Positions 1-10,027 of a stretch of 64,000 nt of DNA are shown in pieces. How positions within the stretch are numbered: position 1 is the stretch's first letter; each line of letters opens with the position of its first letter. The stretch is from assembly GCA_029204225.1 (NCBI GenBank), contig CM055110.1:40117515-40181514 (forward strand), given 5' to 3'. This stretch comes from Diphasiastrum complanatum. Its lineage: Eukaryota > Streptophyta > Lycopodiopsida > Lycopodiales > Lycopodiaceae. The notes beneath the pieces are model-generated. The model saw only the letters and a program-made list of their open reading frames with translations. It was not told where the DNA came from and ran no database searches. The translations under genes were made by a program, and so were the position numbers.

Positions 1-408
1 CTTCCTATCCATCTTGTCACCTGCAAAATCTGAATCCGAGTAGGCTCTCAAGTGCAAGTTAGATCCTTCATAAAGTATGCCAAAAAATCTAGTACTAGAA
101 ACATATCTAAGTACTCTCTTGCACTTTTCCAATGATGAACTAAAGGAGCTTGCATACTTTGACTCAACTTGCTTACACAAAAACTTAAGTCAGGTCTAGT
201 GATGGTTAAATAGATTAGAGAGCCTATAAGCTTCCTAAAGAGGGTGATGTCCTCAAAGGATGCTTCATCACCTTCATTAGTTGCTTTCACAACATGCTCC
301 ATAGGCGTGTCAATCCCCTTACTATCTTTCATACCAAATCTTTCAAGAATGGAAGTAGCATACTTAGATTGACTTATGAAAGTACAATTGCTACTTCTAG
401 ACACTTCT
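1..408 (-). pseudogene. Copia RT/RNase H fragment cut by element A
   Basis: On the minus strand this reads as the RT to RNase H connection of a Ty1/copia polyprotein, with the family motifs GSLIYLTITRPDLS and, at the window edge, a DSDFAGD-like RNase H start. The frame breaks near base 150, so the piece is not intact. It stops exactly where the LTR of element A begins at 409. The matching upstream part of this RT is not found on the far side of A (6840 onward), so the fragment is probably what remains after a rearrangement and not a clean target split by A. It is closest in wording to the polyproteins of A and B but is not identical. Confidence 0.85.
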
Positions 409-1063
409 TGTGAAAAATACAGATCCTAAGTGGATCTAAACTCCAAGATCATTGGCTTGAATGCTTGCACTCCAAACTACATAAGCTAGGAATTGGCAAC
501 ACATTCTATGCTACCTAGAATGCAAAGAACTTGATCAAAAAGCATTTACCACAAATGGAAACTTCCATAAACATCAAGTGCGGCCCAAAATAGCATTATA
601 CAGTCCATAATACATCAGCCTACCACTTTTGGAAAGCACCTAAGATCATACACAATAGCTTGAAGACAATACACACAACAATGCTCTCAATGGAGGAAGA
701 AACAATGACAATGATCTATTGATCTCAATGAAGCATACAAAAGGTTTCTCCAACCTGTTCTCCACGACTTCCCTACTATTTATGGATGAGGAAGATGACT
801 CTCTCTCCTCTCTCCAGAAGGTACTTGACCCTAGATATTCCCTATATAGGAAAAATAGCTAAAAATGGCTTATATGACCAAAATACATCAAAATGGTCTC
901 ATTTTGAAGGGTATGAAGTTTGACACTTCATCATACTGAAAAAATACAGTAAATAAAAACATTGTGGCCTGTTTCACACGTGCGAAACTCCAGAACCAAA
1001 ACTATTTACAATTTTAGCCAATTTAGGCCTCAAACTAGCTAGGAAATGTTGACAATTTTCACA
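409..1063 (-). repeat. 3' LTR of element A
   Basis: The 655-bp LTR begins TGTGAAAAAT and ends ATTTTCACA on the plus strand, giving the usual TG...CA ends and short inverted termini. It nearly duplicates 6185-6839. It contains CACGTG at 977-982 and a TATA-like CCTATATAGG at 841-850. The first five LTR bases in the sense direction supply the last base pairs of the gag-pol stop codon. Confidence 0.95.
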
Positions 1064-4000
1064 CTCCCTCTTCAACATTGGATGCTAGTTTCAACATAGT
1101 CTTTGAGCACATTCCAAGATTAGATCTATGCATTAAATATAGGTCCTTTCCCAATGGTTTGGTGAAGATATCAGCCACACACTCCTTTGAAGAGACATGT
1201 TGAAGCTCCACCTCTTTGGCAATGACTTGATCTCTCACAAAATGGTGAGCAATCTCAATGTGCTTGCTCCTTGCATGAAAAACAGGATTGCTTGCCAAGC
1301 TTTGGGCTGAAAGGTTATCACAAAGTATGATTGGAGTCTTCTCTGGTTCCAGCAAGTGAAGATCCAATAACATCCTCTTGATCCAAAGAATCTCCTTGGT
1401 GCATGTTGTTAATGCCTTGTACTCGGCTTCGGTGGAAGATAGAGAGATAGTTGGTTGCTTCTTTGATAGCCATGAGACCACTCCATCTCCAAGATAGATT
1501 GCAAAGGCACTTGTTGACTTCCTATCCATTTGATCACCTGCAAAATCTGAATCTGAAAATCCACAAAGGTCAGGTGTAGTACCTCCATACAAGATGCCAA
1601 AATCTCTAGATCCCGAGATGTATCTAAGTACTCTCTTTCCTAGCTTCCAATGAGCCTCACTAGGATCTTGCATAAATTGACTTAGTTTACCAACCACAAA
1701 GCTTAGATCAGGTCTTGTGATGGTTAACCATATAAGAGATCCTATTAGCTTTCTATAGAGAGTAATGTCCTTGAAGGATCTTTCATTACTTCTTGTAGTT
1801 AGCTTTACATTTGATTCCATAGGAGTAGAAACAACTTTACAATCTTCCATATGAAACCTTTTTAGAATAGAGTTAACATACTTTTCTTGACATATGAATG
1901 TAGATTTAGAAGTTCTAATAATCTCTATTCCTAAGATATAATGAAGTTTACCAAGATCTTGAATTTCAAACTCTCTTTTGAGTGCCATCTTGATTTCATC
2001 TATATCTAGATTGTTACCACCACTTAAGATAATGTCATCAACATAGATCAAAAGTAAAGTGATATCATTTTCATTCAATCTAAAGTAGAGAGAATGATCA
2101 TACTCACTCATAACAAAGTTTTGAGAAAGTAAGAAGGAATTGAGCTTAGCATACCAACTCCTTGGTGCTTGCTTTAGCCCATACAAACTCTTTTGGAGAT
2201 AGCACACATGATTAGGCTCATCATGTGAAACATAGCCCTCGGGTTGCTCCATGTAAATATCTTCTTCAAGATCACCATTCAAGAAGGCATTAGTAACATC
2301 CATTTGCCACATATCCCAATCATAAAGAGTTGCAAGAGAGATTAGGATTCGAATAGTTACCATCTTTGCCACGGGTGCAAAGGTCTCATCATAGTCAATA
2401 CCATATTCTTGAGCATACCCCTTTGCCACCAACCTTGCCTTGTACTTGTTGATTGATCCATCTTGATTTGTCTTGATCTTGAAGATCCACTTACAACCAA
2501 TTGCCTTCTTGTCCTTTGGAAGCTTTACCAACCTCCATGTGTTGCTTTTGATGAGTGCTTGATGCTCATGATCCATGGCTTGGATCCATTCCTTCTTTTG
2601 AATTGCTTCACCTACACAAGTTGGTTCATCAAAAGAGGTAAGAAAAGCAAAGTTAGAGTTGTCCACCACTTGCTTTCCTTTTTCATCATAGGTTAGCCTT
2701 GATGGCTTAGCCCTTTGCCTTTGAGTCTTCCTTGAAGTTTGCTTTGGAGTGGCATCTCCATCTTCATCCAAGACATCTTGCACATCATGATGATTAGTAG
2801 GCACATCAACATCAACATCAACAACATTGGAAACATTCTCTTCATGAAAGATGACATCCCTACTTATGACAACTTTCTTTGTAGAAGGAATGTACACTTT
2901 GTAAGCCTTGCTTACTTCACTATAGCCAACAAACACACCCTTCTTTGATGAAGGATCTTCTTTAGTTCTATCATCAAGTGTGATATTGACAAAACATGTA
3001 CATCCAAAGATCCTACAATGCTTGACACTCGGCCTTCTACCATAAAGAACCTCATGAGGAGTTTTACCATCCAAGGAAGCACTTGTCCATCTATTACATA
3101 GATAGTTAGCACATGCTAAAGCTTCCCCCCAAAAAGACTTAGCAAGATTAGCATGTAGTCTCATTGCCTTGGCACATTCACAAAGGGTTCTATTCTTCCT
3201 CTCGGCCACTCCATTCTGTTGTGGAGTCCTAGGACTAGACATCTCCCTCTTAATCCCTTGTGCTATACAAAAGTCTTTGAACCTATTTGAGGTGTATTCC
3301 CCTCCATTATCAGATCTTAAGCATTTGATCTTTGTATTGAATTGGTTTTCCATTTCATTCTTGAACTTGACAAATGCAGCAAACACTTCATCCTTACTTT
3401 TAAGAAGATAGATCCAAGTATACCTACTAAAGTCATCAATGAAAGTTGCATACATCTTTGCCCCACCATTGCTAGTTGTACTAGAAGAATGAATATCAGA
3501 ATGCACAAGTTGAAAAGCTTCTTTAGATCTAGAAGTAGATCTAGAGTAAGCAAGTCTATGAGATTTGGACAAGGCACAATGTTCACAAACACTATTGTTT
3601 GCAACAAGACTTTTAGGGAGACCAAGAACAAGCTCTTTCTTTGCCATTACCTCCAAGGATTTGAAGTTGGGATGGCCCAACCTCTTGTGCCAAACTTCTT
3701 GGTTTGTCAATTGCTCCCTAGCCATACATCCTTCATGATTAGAGATCACACATGCATCAAGCTTGAAAAGTTTACCATGCCTCCTACCTTGAGCAATCAA
3801 GGACCCACATTTACTTATCAAACATGCATCTCCAATGAACTCCACATCAAGTCCTTTGTCAATCATTTGACTTACACTAAGCAAATTCTTAGTGATTGAA
3901 GGAATGTACAAAACATTTTCAAGATTTGCTTTCCTATTTGTTGAAAGGGAAATAGGAATAGTGCCTATGCCTTTGATGTCACATTGACCATCATTTGCAG

Positions 4001-5012
4001 TGTAGATGATGTTACCTTCTCCCTCATAAGACAATAAGGATGTAAAGTATTCCTTATGTCTTGTCATGTGAGATGAGGCTCCACTATCAATCCACCAAGG
4101 ATCATTATCATCTATGTTGGCTAACAAACTTGAAGTCATAACAAGTGATTCACATGTGTTATGTTCTTCCTCATCTATTGTAAGATTTCCTTGCCTCTCT
4201 CCTTGCTCTCTTTTCTTCTTATAACATTCATTTGCAAAATGACCTTTTATCCCACAATAAAAGCACTTGAACTTTGACTTATTGTTCTTAGTAGAAGAGG
4301 AAGAGGAAGAGTGATCATCATGATCAAAGTTACCACCTTTGGACCATTTCCCTTTGCCTTTACCTTTGCCCTTGAATTTGCCTTTTGTGAAGAAAGCCTC
4401 TTCACCTCCACCTTGCAAGGATGCACCATCAAGCTTTGATTGAAACCTATGTTCTTCAGCCAATAAGATTTCTTGCAAGTCAACCACACTTGGCAAGACT
4501 CTTTGAATGGCAAAACTTTGCACAAGGTTAGCATGTTCATTTAGCAAACCATTCAACATAACTTGGACTATTTCACCATCTTTTATGTTCTCATCAATGC
4601 ATGCTAAATCATCACTTAGGGACTTAACTCTCAAGATAAATGCATGAGCACTTTCACCCTCTCTTTGTCTACTAGAAAATATTTGTCTCCTTAGGGTCAA
4701 TACCCTAGATGTGGACTTTGATTCAAAGAGCTTCTTTAAGGCATTCCATGCCTCACTTGCACTTTGACACTTTCCAACTTCCTTGAGAAGTTCATTTGTA
4801 ACATTCATTTTAATGATATGAAGAGCCCTTTTGGCCTTCTTATCAAACCTTTGTTGCTCTTGAAGTGTGAGAGGTCTCTCTTCAATTTCTGCAACTATGT
4901 CCATGAGTTCATTCAACTCAAGTAAGGACTCCATCCTCACTTTCCAAGTAGAGTAGTTTGATGAACTCAACCTTTCACTAGACTCTAGCATGATCCCACC
5001 ATTGGAAGCCAT
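1059..5012 (-). CDS. gag-pol: Copia Gag-Pol polyprotein, element A
   Basis: This is an uninterrupted 1,317-residue polyprotein that would supply capsid, protease, integrase, reverse transcriptase and RNase H for element A. Domains in order: Gag with a copia-type Gag domain (about 15-190), a lysine/glycine-rich stretch, then a CCHC knuckle CFYCGIKGHFANEC near 250; protease WWIDSGASSHM near 306-316; pre-integrase HHCC zinc site around WHKRLGH near 442; integrase with Asp near 506, Asp in RSDNGGEY near 568 and Glu in GVAERKN near 604; RT with MDVTNAFLNG near 904 and YVDD near 990; RNase H with DSDFAGD, SSTEAEY and a downstream Asp. The start is the first ATG after the leader and matches the start used in B and F. 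The stop TGA lies at 1059-1061, inside the LTR. Length fits a complete single-ORF copia polyprotein. Confidence 0.95.
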   Translation of the reverse strand: MASNGGIMLESSERLSSSNYSTWKVRMESLLELNELMDIVAEIEERPLTLQEQQRFDKKAKRALHIIKMNVTNELLKEVGKCQSASEAWNALKKLFESKSTSRVLTLRRQIFSSRQREGESAHAFILRVKSLSDDLACIDENIKDGEIVQVMLNGLLNEHANLVQSFAIQRVLPSVVDLQEILLAEEHRFQSKLDGASLQGGGEEAFFTKGKFKGKGKGKGKWSKGGNFDHDDHSSSSSSTKNNKSKFKCFYCGIKGHFANECYKKKREQGERQGNLTIDEEEHNTCESLVMTSSLLANIDDNDPWWIDSGASSHMTRHKEYFTSLLSYEGEGNIIYTANDGQCDIKGIGTIPISLSTNRKANLENVLYIPSITKNLLSVSQMIDKGLDVEFIGDACLISKCGSLIAQGRRHGKLFKLDACVISNHEGCMAREQLTNQEVWHKRLGHPNFKSLEVMAKKELVLGLPKSLVANNSVCEHCALSKSHRLAYSRSTSRSKEAFQLVHSDIHSSSTTSNGGAKMYATFIDDFSRYTWIYLLKSKDEVFAAFVKFKNEMENQFNTKIKCLRSDNGGEYTSNRFKDFCIAQGIKREMSSPRTPQQNGVAERKNRTLCECAKAMRLHANLAKSFWGEALACANYLCNRWTSASLDGKTPHEVLYGRRPSVKHCRIFGCTCFVNITLDDRTKEDPSSKKGVFVGYSEVSKAYKVYIPSTKKVVISRDVIFHEENVSNVVDVDVDVPTNHHDVQDVLDEDGDATPKQTSRKTQRQRAKPSRLTYDEKGKQVVDNSNFAFLTSFDEPTCVGEAIQKKEWIQAMDHEHQALIKSNTWRLVKLPKDKKAIGCKWIFKIKTNQDGSINKYKARLVAKGYAQEYGIDYDETFAPVAKMVTIRILISLATLYDWDMWQMDVTNAFLNGDLEEDIYMEQPEGYVSHDEPNHVCYLQKSLYGLKQAPRSWYAKLNSFLLSQNFVMSEYDHSLYFRLNENDITLLLIYVDDIILSGGNNLDIDEIKMALKREFEIQDLGKLHYILGIEIIRTSKSTFICQEKYVNSILKRFHMEDCKVVSTPMESNVKLTTRSNERSFKDITLYRKLIGSLIWLTITRPDLSFVVGKLSQFMQDPSEAHWKLGKRVLRYISGSRDFGILYGGTTPDLCGFSDSDFAGDQMDRKSTSAFAIYLGDGVVSWLSKKQPTISLSSTEAEYKALTTCTKEILWIKRMLLDLHLLEPEKTPIILCDNLSAQSLASNPVFHARSKHIEIAHHFVRDQVIAKEVELQHVSSKECVADIFTKPLGKDLYLMHRSNLGMCSKTMLKLASNVEEGV
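1064..1076 (-). other. Polypurine tract of element A
   Basis: In the sense direction this reads GTTGAAGAGGGAG and lies directly against the 3' LTR. It is the expected primer for plus-strand DNA synthesis and also codes for the last residues of the polyprotein (VEEGV). The same tract recurs before the 3' LTRs of B, E, F, G and H. Confidence 0.9.
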
Positions 5013-6172
5013 GATTCTAATGTTTCTTCAACTTTTAGGTTCTGTCCTAAAGCACTTAGCACTCACTTTTCTCTCAACAAATGATAGATAAAGAGATCTA
5101 TGAAGATTTAGGACCCTAAAACACTTCTATCTTGAACCTAGATGGTTTCCAAGCATAGAAAGGAAGATTGAAACACATGCAACACTTTGCACACACTAAG
5201 AATGGATTACAAAATCAAACCAACCTGAACACACTCTTGCTTAAGCTCTCAAACTTTCCAGCAAGTGACCAAATCAAGTTATGGTGTGAAGAGTTACTTG
5301 CATTCTTAGAAAATACCCAAAACTAGGATGCCAAGATTACCTAGTAATGAACAAACTTGATCAACATATGATCAACACACTAAGATATTGATTCAACCTA
5401 TAAAACCACATGTAAACCACACTTCTAAAAGTTTATAAACTCCAGCAAGTGATAAATACAAGATTTAGAGGTGAATGAATGAGCACACTTAGTGAATCAC
5501 AAGACTAGCTTCACTATCTTGTCAAATCTTGGTGTTTAGATGTAGATCTAAGATCACTTCACATGAGAATGTTCCTCAACCTGTTAAGAACCTGAAAACA
5601 CACTTGCATAATGGTTAACACCTTCCAGCAAATGCTCCAATCAAATTACATAAGGAGAGTTACTTACATGCTCAACAAAGTACACCAAAATTTATGCCAA
5701 AATTGATGACAATCTTTACAATATGCTCTTCACAATGGAGCTTACAATATGTTCACCCAAAAAAGGGGATCTTTCATCCAAATGGGAGCTTTGCTCAGCC
5801 TTTAGGAGAATTACAACTCACTCAAAAGAGCATTTGTCATCCACTTAAGGAGAAGTTTCATCCACTTAAGGAGAGTGTTCATCCAAGAATGGAGATTGTC
5901 AACAATAGGATTGAAAAGAACATTGTTAGTATTGAATATGCACAAGCCTCACAATCACAAATGATTAGGTGTTATGATCTGATCCAAAATAGTTTCTTTT
6001 CAGCCTCTGATCTTCAATAGACCTGAAATATGCTTTTGATCCACAAGTTCAACTCACAAAACAAAGGTTAGTAAGATTTGATCAACAAAGCAATGCAAAA
6101 TCATGCTAGAACTTGATCAAACATCCAAATATCACCAAAAATGGAATACTTACTATAAATAGATGACAACCA
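5013..6172 (-). repeat. Leader of element A with three degenerate ~180-bp repeats
   Basis: This is an untranslated leader of about 1.16 kb between PBS and gag. Three degenerate direct repeats begin, on the plus strand, with CAACCT near 5221, 5394 and 5577, and each contains CCAGCAA(G/A)TG about 40-50 bases in (5257, 5441 and 5624), a period of roughly 175-184 bp. A further block at 5694-6020 has short repeats of a CATCCACTTAAGGAGA type. The plus-strand open frame over that block is antisense to the element and has no support as a gene. The same leader is found almost unchanged in element F. Confidence 0.8.
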
Positions 6173-6184
6173 GCTCTGATACCA
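6173..6184 (-). other. Primer-binding site of element A
   Basis: On the minus strand the sequence is TGGTATCAGAGC, complementary to the 3' end of plant initiator tRNA-Met, and it abuts the 5' LTR with no gap. This fixes the direction of the element. Confidence 0.95.
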
Positions 6185-6839
6185 TGTGAAAAATACAGAT
6201 CCTAAGTGGATCTAAACTCCAAGATCATTGGCTTGAATGCTTGCACTCCAAACTACATAAGCTAGGAATTGGCAACACATTCTATGCTACCTAGAATGCA
6301 AAGAACTTGATCAAAAAGCATTTACCACAAATGGAAACTTCCATAAACATCAAGTGCGGCCCAAAATAGCATTATACAGTCCATAATACATCAGCCTACC
6401 ACTTTTGGAAAGCACCTAAGATCATACACAATAGCTTGAAGACAATACACACAACAATGCTCTCAATGGAGGAAGAAACAATGACAATGATCTATTGATC
6501 TCAATGAAGCATACAAAAGGTTTCTCCAACCTGTTCTCCACGACTTCCCTACTATTTATGGATGAGGAAGATGACTCTCTCTCCTCTCTCCAGAAGGTAC
6601 TTGACCCTAGATATTCCCTATATAGGAAAAATAGCTAAAAATGGCTTATATGACCAAAATACATCAAAATGGTCTCATTTTGAAGGGTATGAAGTTTGAC
6701 ACTTCATCATACTGAAAAAATACAGTAAATAAAAACATTGTGGCCTGGTTCACACGTGCAAAACTCCAGAACCAAAACTATTTACAATTTTAGCCAATTT
6801 AGGCCTCAAACTAGCTAGGAAATATTGACAATTTTCACA
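6185..6839 (-). repeat. 5' LTR of element A (promoter-bearing)
   Basis: This is the second copy of the 655-bp LTR. It carries a TATA-like CCTATATAGG at 6617-6626 and, about 140 bp upstream of it in the sense direction, CACGTG at 6753-6758. The R/U5 half is nearly identical to the LTRs of F and G, while the U3 half is clearly different from theirs. Confidence 0.93.
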
Positions 6840-8324
6840 AGAAATACACTATGTTTTCAACAGCTTCAACTTTGTCGCATTTCCTCGAAATGCGACACTT
6901 TCATAATTCAAAAGCTTAACTGTTTTCAACACACCTTCGGCTCTTTGCAAAAAATGCGAAGAGAAATTCTCAAAGGTCATCTACTTTCATGCGTTAAGCT
7001 ATTTTAAAGACATCACCGCTGGTCGTAATAGAATTCGCGGACAAGCTGAGAAATCGTGGAGAGGCAGATAAATCGAACTGTAACACTCGCGAATTTTGAC
7101 AAGGAGTTCTGGCTGTCAGAATATGGATTTTTTTATATTTTTGGAAAAAAAATTGTATAGTAAGAATTCGCGGGTAGGACAGGAAATTTATACTGATTGA
7201 GAACGATTTCTTAGACTGGATGGCAATTTCTAACAGAGAGGTTTTACTGGAAGATAGGGATTATGGGAAAAAATGTGACTTTCTAACAGAAAATAGGCAA
7301 AATCTCTGAGATAGAATTCGCGGAGCTGCTGGAGGATTGATTTTGATAAAATCTAGCCTCAGTGAAGCCGACAAATTCTAGGACAAAGATTTGGGTGAGA
7401 AATAAGGGACTTTAATAGTATATCAGGCTGTTTTCTCATTGTGGTCATAATTTGTGGAGGTGATAAAATGAAAGATCAAGGTCTGTTAGGGTTGTAGACA
7501 GACTGGCGAATTCTGATATACTTGGTTGGTTCGAAAAAAAGGTCACTTGGGTCACTTCTTTTCAAGAAAATGTCCAAGTTGACTCTTTTCTTGCTTCCCC
7601 CCGGCTTGATAAGTTGCTCTACAGCTCGTGTAGGACCTGGAGAGAACACTTGTGCTGTTGTTGGAAGATAGAAGACATGCAAACAAGCAAACACACAACA
7701 CGAAAGCGAGAAAACAAAAGGAAAGGAAGCTAGGTTAAAAAAAAAACTTAAAAAGCAGCAACGACGCCAATGCTGGAAGTAAATCTGATTTGTCAATGTT
7801 TGGCTATATCTACTCACGATGTGGTGTAGTATAGAGAGGATCGTCCGCTTCCTAAGTTTCTACCAAGCTTCAGACGGAATGCGAAATTAGAAAAAAAACT
7901 ATGATGAAGCACTAAGGCTTACCCAACTAGTCCTCGAAATAGAAATGACACTAATCTAAGATGACAAAATGCAAAACCTTACTAAGGCTTACCCAACTAG
8001 CAAGGTGCTTAACCTAAATCCTAGATTAACACCCAAAGGGTTTGAGAAGATAAATTGTCGCTAACTAAATAATGAACAATTAAAGCATGCCACAACAATC
8101 CAATGAAAGGAGGCAAGAGGAGGCCCGAGCACCTTTCCCCAAGCTATGCACCTTCCAATGGGAACACAAAGAAATAGAATGATAATTTCAAAGAGAGAGC
8201 AATTTAGCATAATCTCAGAGTGTTATTTACAAGGCAAATACCTCTCCTTTTATGGCAAGGAGGGTCTTCCATAAGTATCCACTAACTTATGGGACTAATC
8301 TATTTCTAGCCTTTTTAGAACTTC
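6840..8324. other. Anonymous decayed repeat DNA
   Basis: No gene is supported here. The motif GAATTCGCGG recurs at about 7028, 7163 and 7312 (spacing about 135-150 bp) with degenerate copies nearby, suggesting an eroded tandem repeat. A perfect hairpin lies at 6874-6896 (stem GTCGCATTTC, three-base loop). The 20-mer ACTAAGGCTTACCCAACTAG is repeated directly at about 7912 and 7981. The segment 8180-8290 resembles the R region of an LTR in base composition, but I cannot find its partner copy. Confidence 0.5.
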
Positions 8325-8432
8325 TAACTTAGGATTTAGAACTTCAAAGTTTCTTAACTTAGAAAAACTTAAGATAAAATATTTTTAATCTTAAGTTTTC
8401 TAAGTCTAAGTTCTAAATCTAAGTTTAGGCTA
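8325..8432. repeat. Long imperfect inverted repeat
   Basis: The two arms of roughly 45 bases (about 8325-8376 and 8387-8432) are mutual reverse complements with a few mismatches. Both contain variants of CTTAGAAAAACTTAAGAT and the loop is A/T only. It could fold into a long hairpin RNA or be a remnant of a small foldback element. Confidence 0.6.
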
Positions 8433-9449
8433 TTTTATTATTTTTTAAGCTTCTACTCATGGGCTTACAAACACATGCCATGGCGGAAGTTTATTAACAA
8501 ACACTCGCACATGGTCCTACAAAACACATGCCATGGAGTTTTATTTTTCTCTTTTTTTTATTTTTTTCTGTGTTAGCACAGATGCTAACAGTGTTGTCGG
8601 TAGCTAGTTTTACCATATGGCCATCCAATATAGTCTTGGTAGTGACCACATCCTAGACAAATGTGTCCAAAAGTTGGTACGCCAAGTGGAGATCCATTGG
8701 CACGGTCGGTAGGGGTTGTTGTGTTGGTGCTGGTTGCTGGCTACTGTGGTGGTGGAATTATTTGCATATAGTCTTCAACGAGCTCTTCTGGCTCGACCAG
8801 ATCCTCTGGCTGTTTAGGATTAGCGCGTTGAGAGGATTTTATATACACTATTTGAACAAATGCTTTATCAGGCAATGGTTTGTCGCCCTCGGCAGTCTGT
8901 GAAGATGGTGTGTGGCGGTGGTGGAGAGAGGTTGGAGAATGGATTTCTCAAAGGATGGAACAAGAGGAATGAAAATAAATTGTAGGGTGGTGTCTAGAAT
9001 GGAGGCATGAGTGGGAGAAGAGTTATAAAAAATATGCATCCATTGGAGGGTGTTTTGGGAGTCATCTGGGTTAATCTGGGTGAATGGGATGGAGATGAGA
9101 TGAGGGATGGAAGAAGTGATGGTGATGGATGATGGAGCCCAAACGAGAATAACGAGAGTAGGTGGAGGAATGGGAATGGTAGGAATAAAAATGACGACAA
9201 CAGTGGATGGTTGTGCGGAAATGGTGGTAGTGGAAGTAGAAGAGGTGGTGTCAGGGCGTGGTTGAGGGTTAACACATTGTCTATGGGAGGAGGGCTAGCG
9301 GAGGTGGAGGCTACACCATGCATACGTTTGGCTAGCCAGTGTGTTAGTTGCAGTGGAGTGAGTGGAGGTAGTAGCAATGGAAGGGGGATAGAGGCTAACG
9401 GTGGAATGACAATGGGAAGGATACTAGAGTGATGGAAATCCCGAACCTT
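8433..9449. other. Low-complexity GGTGG-rich region, no gene supported
   Basis: The stretch is biased to G on the plus strand from about 8930 to 9430, which opens long proline/leucine-rich frames on the minus strand. These frames have no recognisable domain and their composition follows the base bias. Two copies of CATGCCATGG occur near 8475 and 8527. Confidence 0.45.
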
Positions 9450-9994
9450 CTATTCGAGGAGGGTACAGACAAGGTTGTACAGAATGGGCCTGGTGGCTAT
9501 TCGGTCGCACAAGTCGGGTTTAATGGCCTGCCTCAGTTCATTGAGAACAAAGGTGGACCAATCATATGGCACCACAGAGGGGTTCGGGAATTCTAGATAG
9601 GATTCCACGATTTGGCTTATGAGGTTAGATTGGATGCACTCCTTGCACAAGCTAGAAACCACTAGGAAGTTATTTAGGAGACAAGCGACAGATTGAATGA
9701 TGGGGTTATTGATAGCCTCGATCAAATAACCATCGTTAGTTTTTAGCTGGGTGTCAGGACTGAGTGGAGTTAGACACAGTTGGATGAGGACAAGGGCACC
9801 ACGATGAGAGGGTTTTGGCGGGTACCAGTAGCAATTCCTATTGTTGCCAGTGAGTCAGTCTTGACATGCACACGGTGCAGTCTGTCTTGGTATTGAATGT
9901 AGAAGTGACTTTTCTTTTTGTCCCACATGGCATAGGCCATGAGGATGAGTTGCATAGTAAGGGCAACAGAGAAAAGTTGTGGATAGATGCCCAT
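9450..9994 (-). pseudogene. Unrecognised degenerate ORF, two frames
   Basis: Two consecutive minus-strand frames (9770-9994, then 9450-9725) give about 165 codons of mixed, non-repetitive protein-like sequence, including VVPYDWSTFVLNELRQAIK. The composition resembles ORFs of decayed plant transposable elements, where a helical W-x-x-F-x-L-x-x-L pattern is common. I do not recognise a family and catalytic motifs are absent. The frames need one frameshift to join. It lies just left of LTR element D and could be part of its target. Confidence 0.25.
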
Positions 9995-10027
9995 TGCTTG
10001 TAGGAAAGGTCCGGCTGCCTGGACCCA

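Larger units (their letters stand above)
409..6839 (-). mobile_element. Complete Ty1/copia retrotransposon, element A
   Basis: The element has two 655-bp LTRs (409-1063 and 6185-6839) that differ at about three bases by eye. A tRNA-iMet-type primer-binding site lies directly inside the right-hand LTR and a purine tract (as read on the minus strand) directly inside the left-hand one. A single 1,317-residue gag-pol ORF fills the interior. Order in the sense direction is 5' LTR, PBS, repeat-bearing leader, gag-pol, PPT, 3' LTR. All expected catalytic motifs are present, so it could be autonomous. The five bases flanking the two ends (CTTCT and AGAAA) do not form a target duplication, which suggests inter-element recombination or a later deletion at one side. 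Confidence 0.95.

Noticed and set aside
3342-3899. 185-codon plus-strand frame opposite A pol (also at 45788-46345 in G)
   Set aside because: It is the antisense shadow of conserved integrase/protease codons; the duplicate in G exists only because pol is duplicated.
5694-6020. 108-codon plus-strand frame with repeated HPLKE motifs, identical at 46617-46943
   Set aside because: It is antisense to the A and F leaders and reflects the repeat structure there. Identity between copies is explained by the youth of the elements.
8994-9377. 127-codon proline/leucine-rich minus frame
   Set aside because: Composition follows the GGTGG bias of the other strand; no domain, no flanking gene signals.
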